Below, in pieces: positions 1-5,933 of a stretch of 5,933 nucleotides of DNA. The notes beneath the pieces are model-generated. The model was not told the origin of the DNA and ran no database searches. It saw nothing but the letters and a program-made list of their open reading frames with translations. The position numbers and the translations under genes were made by a program. The DNA comes from an uncultured Phycisphaerae bacterium. GTDB lineage: Bacteria; Planctomycetota; Phycisphaerae; Sedimentisphaerales; Anaerohalosphaeraceae. The number at the start of each line of letters is the position of its first letter. The first letter of the stretch is position 1. The DNA lies in contig CALKKA010000023.1 in the NCBI GenBank assembly GCA_937995495.1, positions 1-5,933 on the forward strand, written 5' to 3'.

Positions 1-596
1 GCTCCCATGATAGCAACTTTTTTGCCAGTTGGTTCGGCGCATTGAGGCTGGAATGGAGTTGATGAAGCCAAATCCAAATCGGCGACAAAACGCTTGAGCA
101 GGCAAATTGATACCGCCGCATCGGACTGGGCCCTGCGGCAAACCTTTTCGCAAGGGGCCGAACAGACGCGTCCTAAAATCGCAGGCAATGGAATGTCCCT
201 TTTGACCGTTTTAATTGCCGCCTTAAAATCCCCTGTCGCTATCTGACGAATCATCAAGGGAATATCCATCTTTGCCGGACACCCGATCATACAGGGTCCG
301 AGGCAGTCGCCAACATGATCACTGAGCAGCAGCTCAATTGCAGCGATACGGGCGGCATGTATTTCATCACTTTGAGTCGTCACAACCATTTTATCGGCTG
401 CTTTCGATCCACAGGCCGGAACCAGTGACCTCAGGCCTTCAACACGAACCAGACACACCATACAACTTACCGAGGGTTTGAGTGTCTTGAGGCAGCACAA
501 TGTGGGAATATGGATACCGTTTTTTTCTGCGGCGTCCAGAATCGTGCTACCCTCTGAAGCCTGCAGTTGCATGTTATCAATCGTCAGGGTAATCAT
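1..596 (-). CDS. NfnB/GltD-like FAD-dependent oxidoreductase with N-terminal [2Fe-2S] domain (3' end cut by window edge)
   Basis: This gene was read by translating the reverse strand from the ATG at 596-594; 198 full codons are visible with no stop. Residues 1-75 form a NuoG/HydA-type [2Fe-2S] ferredoxin domain with likely ligands C34, C45, C48 and C62 (C-x10-C-x2-C-x13-C) after the typical IPTLC. Residues about 90-180 match the 4Fe-4S domain of the GltD/NfnB/dihydropyrimidine dehydrogenase family. They contain C98-x3-C102-x3-C106-P with DIP, then GRVC-x3-C-x3-C-RR (C145, C149, C153), and C165. The last visible residues, GKKVAIMGA, start the Rossmann motif that normally reads GxGPAGL, so an FAD/NAD(P)-binding flavoprotein domain should follow outside the window. 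By family, it would exchange electrons between NAD(P)H and iron-sulfur clusters in the cytoplasm. Its start overlaps the NuoEF-like gene by ATGA and has a strong Shine-Dalgarno sequence. It probably forms a complex with that protein. Substrate (NADP or NAD) cannot be told from the visible part. Confidence 0.9.
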   Translation of the reverse strand, partial: MITLTIDNMQLQASEGSTILDAAEKNGIHIPTLCCLKTLKPSVSCMVCLVRVEGLRSLVPACGSKAADKMVVTTQSDEIHAARIAAIELLLSDHVGDCLGPCMIGCPAKMDIPLMIRQIATGDFKAAIKTVKRDIPLPAILGRVCSAPCEKVCRRAQSDAAVSICLLKRFVADLDLASSTPFQPQCAEPTGKKVAIMG

Positions 597-2938
597 ACAA
601 CCTCCACCGCTTTGGCTGGACAGACCTGTTGGCAGGTGTCACAGCGAATGCATTTTTGCTGGTCGATGATGTGTTTTTCATACGGTTTCATCGCAATGGC
701 ATCGGCCGGGCAGTGTTGGGCGCAAATCGTACAGCCGATGCAGTCATCCGTTATCGAATATCGAATCAATGATCGGCATTTCCCGGCAGGACAGGTGCCA
801 CTGATATGGGCTTCGTATTCATCACGAAAATGTTCCATCGTCGAAAGTACCGGATTAGGCGCTGTTTTACCTAACCCGCAGATACTGGCGTTTTTTATTA
901 AAGATCCCAACTCCCGCAGTTTTTCAATATCGCCCACTTGACCCTGGCCATCGCACAAACGCTCCAGTATCTCAAGCATTCGCTTGGTACCGATCCGGCA
1001 GAACGTACAGCGGCCACAGGACTGGGCCTGGGTAAATTCCAGGAAATAGCGGGCTATATCCACCATACAGTCGCTTTCATCCAGCACCACCAGACCGCCG
1101 GAGCCCATCATCGCACCGGCTGTATGGAGCGACTCATAATCAATCGCCGTGTCTGCCATCGACGCCGGTACGCATCCGCCCGAGGGCCCACCGATCTGAA
1201 CGGCTTTAAGCTGTTTATCGTTTTCAATGCCGCCACCGATGGACTCAACGATCTGACGAATGGTCATTCCCATCGGCACTTCGATCAGGCCGCCGCGTCG
1301 TATCTTGCCTGCCAACGCAAACACCTTGGTTCCCTTGCTGTCGAGCGTGCCCAGCGCAGAAAATGCTTCGGCCCTGTTTCGCAATATCCACGGCACCAAT
1401 ACATAGGTCTCCACATTGTTGACCAGTGTCGGCGCCCCTTCCAGTCCCTGCTGGGTCGGATACGGCGGACGCAGCCGTGGCGTGGGCCGTTTGCCTTCGA
1501 TACTTTTAAGCAGTGCGGTTTCTTCGCCGCAGACAAATGCACCGGCACCGGCATAGACACGAACATCAAGCGAAAAATCAGTCCCGCAGATCGATTGGCC
1601 AAGATAACCACGCTGGCGGCATGTTTCAATAGCAGCGTTCATCCGTTGAATCGCCAGTGGGTATTCGGCCCGGATATAAAGGACACCTTCGGCAGCACCC
1701 ACCGTCCATGCCGCGATCGCCATCCCTTCAAGAACCCGAAAGGGATAAGACTCCATCAGCATCCGGTCCATGAACGCCCCGGGATCACCTTCGTCCCCGT
1801 TACAGACAATATATTTTTTTTCAGCGGCTGCCTTCTGCACGGCAAACCACTTTAAATGGGTCGGATACCCGCCCCCGCCCCGGCCGCGAAGACCGGCGTT
1901 TTCAATTTCAGTCAGGACGGACTGCGGGGTCCTCTCGGTAAGACACTTTTGCAAAGCACCAAAGCCGCCACCGGCCTGGTATTCTTCAACATCCAATGGC
2001 TCGAGGGTTGCGGCGTGTTCGGTGGCAATCTGTTTTTGCTGTGAAAGAAAATCGTCCACCGAATGATCCCGCACACTCAACGAGTACCGTATGGGGCCTT
2101 CCCCGATCCGGTCGTGCAGCAATGTGTCGATCATACCGGTGACACGGGAAGTAATACGCTTCGACATGTCTGCCGGCTTAAAATGCCGGCGAAGGATCGA
2201 CACGGCATCAGCTGCTATGGCCTGACCATACCGAAATATCTGCCCATCGGATGACACCACTTCAACCAGCGGAGCCAGAAAACTCATCCCGTGACAACTG
2301 GTACTTTTTACCTTGACAGGGATATTCAGGGCACCGACCGCTTTTTTCAAGGCATCATAGACCTGCTGACTTCCAACTGCCCGACAGGATGAGTCCAGAC
2401 AGATGCGCACCTGCCCTAAAGTCGTATGATGCGATGTGGACCTGGAAGCAACGGCAGCGGTCTGTTTCTGCTGTTCGAGAAAATCCTGCAATACCTGCGG
2501 CGCACTTTCTCCGGTCAAGTGTCCGTAGATCACATCGTCGATCTGCACTGCCGGAGCCAACATACAACACCCCAGGCAGGCTACTTTTTCGACCGTAAAC
2601 AGTCGGGCCGCATCAGTATCCTCGCCGTCTGCAATTTTCAACGTACGCATAAAAGCTTCATGGATCCGGCTGGCTCCTTTGACATGACAGGCGGTCCCGA
2701 TACAGACTTTTATAAAGTGTTTTCCAGCGGGCTTAAGACGGAACTGGTCATAAAAGGTCGCAACCGACCAGAGCACAGACGGTGTGCATTCGGTTTTTTC
2801 ACAGAGGCGTTCTATGGCTTCGGGAGGCAGGTATCCGAACTGGTCCTGAACGGCCTGCAAAAGCGGCAAGGCGTCGGAGGCTTTGCAGCCAACCCGCTCT
2901 ACAACGGCATCCACATTGCTTAGATCTATGGCATTCAT
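593..2938 (-). CDS. NuoE-NuoF fusion: NADH-binding flavin/iron-sulfur subunit with C-terminal 2x[4Fe-4S] (HydB/HndC/Stn-like)
   Basis: A 781-residue cytoplasmic electron-transfer subunit expected to oxidise or reduce NAD(H) through FMN. Residues 1-158 are a NuoE-type thioredoxin-fold [2Fe-2S] domain (C79-x4-C84, C121-x3-C125). Residues about 175-253 are a second thioredoxin-fold domain with C180-x4-C185 and C215, but serine at 219 where a fourth cysteine is expected. Residues about 258-710 are NuoF: the glycine-rich FMN motif near 349-364 (GRGGGGYPT), CNGDEGDPGAF at 379-389, and GAFVCGEETAL at 466-476. The N3-type cluster ligands are C641, C644, C647 and C687. H711, C716 and C721 (H-x4-C-x4-C) resemble an extra metal site I recall in HydB proteins. 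The C-terminus carries two CxxCxxCxxxCP clusters (C733/736/739/743 and C763/766/769/773), which complex I NuoF lacks. The start overlaps the propeller gene stop by ATGA with no clear Shine-Dalgarno, suggesting translational coupling. Neighbours argue against complex I: no Nuo membrane subunits are present, and the partner is NfnB-like. Confidence 0.95.
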   Translation of the reverse strand: MNAIDLSNVDAVVERVGCKASDALPLLQAVQDQFGYLPPEAIERLCEKTECTPSVLWSVATFYDQFRLKPAGKHFIKVCIGTACHVKGASRIHEAFMRTLKIADGEDTDAARLFTVEKVACLGCCMLAPAVQIDDVIYGHLTGESAPQVLQDFLEQQKQTAAVASRSTSHHTTLGQVRICLDSSCRAVGSQQVYDALKKAVGALNIPVKVKSTSCHGMSFLAPLVEVVSSDGQIFRYGQAIAADAVSILRRHFKPADMSKRITSRVTGMIDTLLHDRIGEGPIRYSLSVRDHSVDDFLSQQKQIATEHAATLEPLDVEEYQAGGGFGALQKCLTERTPQSVLTEIENAGLRGRGGGGYPTHLKWFAVQKAAAEKKYIVCNGDEGDPGAFMDRMLMESYPFRVLEGMAIAAWTVGAAEGVLYIRAEYPLAIQRMNAAIETCRQRGYLGQSICGTDFSLDVRVYAGAGAFVCGEETALLKSIEGKRPTPRLRPPYPTQQGLEGAPTLVNNVETYVLVPWILRNRAEAFSALGTLDSKGTKVFALAGKIRRGGLIEVPMGMTIRQIVESIGGGIENDKQLKAVQIGGPSGGCVPASMADTAIDYESLHTAGAMMGSGGLVVLDESDCMVDIARYFLEFTQAQSCGRCTFCRIGTKRMLEILERLCDGQGQVGDIEKLRELGSLIKNASICGLGKTAPNPVLSTMEHFRDEYEAHISGTCPAGKCRSLIRYSITDDCIGCTICAQHCPADAIAMKPYEKHIIDQQKCIRCDTCQQVCPAKAVEVV
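601..605 (-). promoter_or_regulatory. Strong Shine-Dalgarno for the NfnB-like gene, embedded in the end of the NuoEF-like gene
   Basis: The reverse strand reads GGAGG followed by TTGT and then the ATG at 596-594, a spacing of four bases. The SD lies inside the final Val-Glu-Val-Val codons of the upstream gene. It fixes the start of the downstream gene. It is the only strong SD among the three gene junctions in the window. Confidence 0.8.
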
Positions 2939-4653
2939 TCAGCCGTCCCAATGGCATATAGATTTTCTTTGGCGCGAATGTATATGCGTCCATCCTGAAA
3001 TGCCGGGCTGGCGTAACATTTCTCACCGAGTGGGTTTTGTTTGATCTCATTGTATTCAGGACCGGCACTGATGATCGACATCATGCCGTCTTCAGCCAAC
3101 AGATATATTTGATCGCCTATCAATGTGGGCGAGGCCTGAAAACTGTTATCAATCCCATGTGCATAAACTTCGGAGCCATCGGCAATACTATAACAGCCCA
3201 GAAGGCCCTGCGTTGTCAGCGTCCAGACATAGTGTTCATTGGCGACAGGACTGCAAATATCGGGCATCTCAGACTCATTTTCCCAAAGGATGTGGGTTGG
3301 AGTAATATCACCGGATGCATTATTGGTATCGATCGCCACCAGTTTATTATACGGCTCTATGGCTAAGAGCGTTGTGTTGCCAATGATCGGCAGTGCAGCA
3401 ACATCCCCTTCAATGCACTCGGCGCGATAGCGTTCTGCACCGGTCGTGGGATCGTAGGCCATCACAAAAGGTGAAGCCGTCGTCAGTATCTGATACTGTC
3501 CCTCTATGTCGACTACTGTTGGAGACGACCAGGAGTTGGGGACCGGACGGTGGGTCTGAAAGAGGATATTCCCGGTCTGCCAGTTCAGCGCGATTAACTT
3601 GCTTTTGCTTTCGTCGCCTTCATCGTAGCCGACATCCCACTGGACGATCACACGATCTTCAAATGCGGTCAATGACGCGGCATAACCATAGGCGCTTTCG
3701 GGAACACCCAGATGCTTTTCCCATAGCAGTTTTCCATCATTTGTAAAGCAGCCCATATCCCCACCTGCAAAGATCGCACAGACGCGTTTGCCATCTGTCA
3801 CGGCGGTACAAGCCGCATAGCCGGTGTCTTCCATGACATCCATGTCCTCACGCGCCGGGGTTAAGGGAATGCTGACATCACCGCTCCAGAGAAGCCGGCC
3901 CGAATCGGCCTCGAAACAGAACACCCGCTGTTTTTCCTCGGTCCCACCGGTCAGGTAAACCCGGTTGCCCCAAACAACGGGTGAGTTGTGCCCGGGCAAC
4001 GGAACGGCTGTTTTCCAGAGGATGTTTTTACCTGCTTGGCCGTCCCAGGTGTCCGGGATATTCTTGAAACGGCAAACACCCAAGCCACCGGGTCCACGGA
4101 ATGTGGGCCATTGATTTTCCATTTGCTCCATGGATGTATAGAGCGATAGCGGCTGATCTCCATTGGAAACGGGAAGGGTGCGAGGGGCGTTGAGCACCCA
4201 AAACAATGCCAACCCGGACAGCAGAATCACTGTTACGGAAAAAACTCGACGAATGCGATGGGCCTGTTGGATCTGCTCGGATTTCAAGTCGCCCTGCGGT
4301 TGGGGCTGAGGGAGTTTGGGGCGATGGCTAACGGCCCAGATGATCGAACCGGTCAGCAAAACGACCGTGATCACCAGCAAAATCGTACCTCGCCTGACAA
4401 AATAGAGTCCCGCAAACTGATCTCGACGAAGCTGCGTATCGGTCTCTAAAATGAGCTCCGCCAATGTCACATCCGCAGGGTTGGCCTTGGCCTGCTCTTT
4501 CATTTTCTCCAGTTCTGCGGAGCGGGCCGGGACACTGACCTTCATGGAATAGACATTCACCGCCAGTAAGCCAGCAATGATGATACTGAATATGCCTGCC
4601 ACGATCGCAAGACCGATCGCGGTCTGATATCGCGTATAATTGTGATTATCCAT
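2935..4653 (-). CDS. Membrane-anchored PQQ-like beta-propeller repeat protein
   Basis: A 572-residue protein, starting at the ATG at 4653 (MDNHNYTRYQ). An in-frame ATG at 4737 exists, but it would add 28 residues with no family character and overlap the upstream gene by 92 bases. The start used overlaps that gene by 8 bases, with a weak TGAG upstream. Predicted membrane segments lie at about 11-33, 88-108 and 136-156. The loop between segments 2 and 3 is rich in Arg/Lys/His, placing it in the cytoplasm, the 40-87 loop outside, and the C-terminal domain in the periplasm. Residues about 180-572 form a propeller opening with WPTFRGPGG. About eight repeats of the type 'SPVVWGNRVYL...CFEADSGRLLW' are visible. 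There is no CxxCH haem motif and I see no adjacent-cysteine pair typical of PQQ dehydrogenases, so this is more likely a scaffold or interaction domain than an enzyme. Co-occurrence with redox genes suggests a structural or periplasmic partner role in the same complex; its exact function is unknown. Confidence 0.9.
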   Translation of the reverse strand: MDNHNYTRYQTAIGLAIVAGIFSIIIAGLLAVNVYSMKVSVPARSAELEKMKEQAKANPADVTLAELILETDTQLRRDQFAGLYFVRRGTILLVITVVLLTGSIIWAVSHRPKLPQPQPQGDLKSEQIQQAHRIRRVFSVTVILLSGLALFWVLNAPRTLPVSNGDQPLSLYTSMEQMENQWPTFRGPGGLGVCRFKNIPDTWDGQAGKNILWKTAVPLPGHNSPVVWGNRVYLTGGTEEKQRVFCFEADSGRLLWSGDVSIPLTPAREDMDVMEDTGYAACTAVTDGKRVCAIFAGGDMGCFTNDGKLLWEKHLGVPESAYGYAASLTAFEDRVIVQWDVGYDEGDESKSKLIALNWQTGNILFQTHRPVPNSWSSPTVVDIEGQYQILTTASPFVMAYDPTTGAERYRAECIEGDVAALPIIGNTTLLAIEPYNKLVAIDTNNASGDITPTHILWENESEMPDICSPVANEHYVWTLTTQGLLGCYSIADGSEVYAHGIDNSFQASPTLIGDQIYLLAEDGMMSIISAGPEYNEIKQNPLGEKCYASPAFQDGRIYIRAKENLYAIGTAE

Positions 4654-5929
4654 TTTTCTCACTGAGCCATTTTTGATGCCGTGGACAATAGTTATAACAT
4701 CGCCCGCACGCCACACAACCGGCTCGCTGGGCTTCATATTCGCTGCGTTTCCAAAAAACGCTGTGTATCAGCAGTGTACCGGCAATGACCAATCCCATAA
4801 AGCCCCCTGCCATTGCAGAACCCACCGCAAATTGCTCTTGCTTATCATCTGCGGTTTTGTAAAGAGCCTCCAGCGTCTGGCCGCTGCTGTAAAATGCTTT
4901 GACCTCATCGGTTGTTTCTTCCATGAAACCCGCCTGCTGGCCCTGAACCTGCTGTGCCAAGCGGACTACCGGATGGTTTGAAGCCAGCCTGTGATGGGCA
5001 AGATGACCGACGCAGACTCCGGCTGCAACAAAAACCGGAAATAAGCACAACAGCGTCAGCAGTCGAATCCGTCCACGGGCATATTCAGTAGTTGGCCACT
5101 GAACAGTCGGCTTTTCGATCACACCAAACGGACAGGCCTCTTCACAGAGCCGGCAATGGATGCACTCGTCGGGGGTGATCGTAACCCGAAACATCGAGAT
5201 GCGTCCCAACTGCCGCAGGATGAGTCCATAGGGACATAGGAACCGGCAATACGGCCGCCCCACGAACACCGCAATGACCAACATGGAAAAGCTGATCACC
5301 CACAGTGCAGGATTGGCGTTAAAACGAAAAAAAGCGATGAATGGATCGTATCGACAGATGATAAACGCACTGGCCGTCGCGGCGAACAAAACGGCCATAA
5401 ACAGATACAACCAGGCGATCAGTCGCAGGGATGTTTCCAACCAGATCGGCACTTTAAGCGGTCTGAGCAAAACGAGATCTTGGATCACACCCAGCGGACA
5501 GACCGCCGCACAGAACGACCGACCAAAAAACAGGGTGAAGACCAGCGGTGAAAAGAAAAACACCATGATTGTCCAAGGTATCGCATAGTCGGAATTAAAA
5601 ATCGCCAGCGTCATATTACCCATTGAGCCGACCGAACAGACGCACCCCTTTCGCCAGAAACCAAAATAGGCCAAGGAAAACAGCATCAACACCACGATCC
5701 ATCTGCGGCTGCGTTTTTTGAGAATCAGCCAGGAAGCCAGTGACAAGGCTGTTATTAAAACCGTTATATCCAGCACCCCCAACCACTGGGCACGGGCCTC
5801 GGGTGTTTTCGCTGTCGGGATAGTATGATCGGTTTCAAACTCCGGGGGCGGGAAACGCTGAATTGAAATCGCAGGCAATGCCAAGCAAAACCACAGGACA
5901 GCTATTGTCAGGATGCGGCGCGTCAACAT
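4646..5929 (-). CDS. Membrane polyferredoxin, NosR/NapH/CcoG-like 4Fe-4S binding protein
   Basis: A 427-residue integral membrane iron-sulfur protein. Hydrophobic segments lie at about 5-23, 51-70, 76-92, 119-137, 168-190, 208-224, 288-308 and 370-392. Key motifs are GCVC (C96, C98), FGRSFC-x3-CP (C140, C144), VGRPYC-x3-CP (C228, C232), a ferredoxin motif C256/C259/C262/C266-P, and a second one at the C-terminus, C405/C408/C411/C415-P. With the N-terminus inside, both ferredoxin motifs and both CxxxCP motifs fall on the cytoplasmic side. GCVC and a 60-residue hydrophilic segment (309-369) fall outside. NosR/NapH/CcoG relatives pass electrons across or along the membrane, often to or from quinone or periplasmic flavin. 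Here the cytoplasmic clusters could receive electrons from the NuoEF-like and NfnB-like proteins encoded downstream. It is shorter than full NosR and has no visible N-terminal FMN-binding domain. The ATG at 5929 is followed by a plausible signal-anchor (MLTRRILTIAV). Only GAGA is visible upstream and the frame is open to the edge, so a start further upstream cannot be excluded. Confidence 0.9.
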   Translation of the reverse strand: MLTRRILTIAVLWFCLALPAISIQRFPPPEFETDHTIPTAKTPEARAQWLGVLDITVLITALSLASWLILKKRSRRWIVVLMLFSLAYFGFWRKGCVCSVGSMGNMTLAIFNSDYAIPWTIMVFFFSPLVFTLFFGRSFCAAVCPLGVIQDLVLLRPLKVPIWLETSLRLIAWLYLFMAVLFAATASAFIICRYDPFIAFFRFNANPALWVISFSMLVIAVFVGRPYCRFLCPYGLILRQLGRISMFRVTITPDECIHCRLCEEACPFGVIEKPTVQWPTTEYARGRIRLLTLLCLFPVFVAAGVCVGHLAHHRLASNHPVVRLAQQVQGQQAGFMEETTDEVKAFYSSGQTLEALYKTADDKQEQFAVGSAMAGGFMGLVIAGTLLIHSVFWKRSEYEAQRAGCVACGRCYNYCPRHQKWLSEKNG

Positions 5930-5933
5930 TCTC

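Noticed and set aside
1..596. [FeFe]-hydrogenase catalytic subunit (HydA), suggested by the N-terminal [2Fe-2S] domain
   Set aside because: After the [2Fe-2S] domain comes a GltD/NfnB-type cysteine pattern and a Rossmann start (GKKVAIMGA), not the ferredoxin and H-cluster motifs of HydA.
938..1855. A 305-codon open frame on the plus strand
   Set aside because: It lies wholly antisense to the NuoF domain, whose motifs are unmistakable. Its translation shows no recognisable domain. It is a shadow of codon bias.
2426..2923. A 165-codon plus-strand open frame opposite the NuoE part
   Set aside because: It is antisense to the well-supported NuoE domain with its four cysteine ligands, and shows no family features.
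593..2938. Complex I subunits NuoE/NuoF
   Set aside because: The C-terminal 2x[4Fe-4S] ferredoxin, the extra thioredoxin-fold domain and the NfnB-like neighbour instead of NuoG do not fit complex I. No Nuo membrane subunit is present in the window.
2935..4653. A true PQQ-dependent dehydrogenase or a cytochrome c
   Set aside because: I see no adjacent-cysteine pair, no clear catalytic Asp/Glu set and no CxxCH. Only the propeller fold is supported.
4654..4737. Upstream start for the propeller gene at 4737
   Set aside because: It would overlap the polyferredoxin gene by 92 bases and put 28 residues of no family character before a normal N-terminal membrane anchor. The ATG at 4653 fits the tight overlaps of this operon.
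4646..5929. Genuine NosR of nitrous oxide reduction
   Set aside because: The N-terminal periplasmic FMN-binding domain is missing, the protein is much shorter than NosR, and there are no nos genes alongside.

Overview
The window holds four consecutive genes, all on the minus strand and read from high to low coordinates. They are packed with no intergenic DNA: neighbouring genes overlap by 8, 4 and 4 bases. They form the interior of one operon. The first gene starts four bases from the right edge, so the promoter and any upstream genes are out of view. The last gene runs off the left edge, so its 3' end and the terminator are also missing. I see no RNA gene, mobile element, repeat array or CRISPR.

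In transcription order the genes are as follows. (1) 5929-4646 is a membrane polyferredoxin of the NosR/NapH/CcoG type, with about eight membrane segments, two CxxxCP motifs and two separate ferredoxin-type 4Fe-4S motifs. (2) 4653-2935 is a membrane-anchored beta-propeller protein of the PQQ-like fold, with three predicted membrane segments and a propeller predicted to lie in the periplasm. (3) 2938-593 is a 781-residue fusion of a NuoE-like thioredoxin-fold [2Fe-2S] domain, a second thioredoxin-fold domain, a full NuoF-like NADH/FMN/[4Fe-4S] domain and a C-terminal 2x[4Fe-4S] ferredoxin. (4) 596-1 (partial) is a protein with an N-terminal NuoG/HydA-type [2Fe-2S] domain, a GltD/NfnB-type [4Fe-4S] domain and the beginning of a dinucleotide-binding flavoprotein domain.

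Genes 3 and 4 together look like a soluble NAD(H)-linked, possibly NADP(H)-linked, flavin/iron-sulfur enzyme. They resemble the HydBC / Stn-type (NuoE + NuoF + NfnB-like) electron-bifurcating oxidoreductases, but with the NuoE and NuoF parts fused. Genes 1 and 2 add a membrane module whose clusters are predicted to face the cytoplasm and a propeller outside. A reasonable hypothesis is a membrane-associated complex moving electrons between NAD(P)H, ferredoxin and a membrane acceptor or periplasmic partner. I do not know a characterised system with this exact set of four genes, and the function is inferred from domains only.

The organism is most likely an anaerobic Gram-negative bacterium of moderate GC content. 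The density of iron-sulfur clusters supports anaerobic metabolism. The propeller opening (WPTFRGPGG) and its odd three-segment N-terminus recall proteins of Planctomycetota and related PVC anaerobes. Desulfobacterota is a second possibility. This taxonomic guess is weak.
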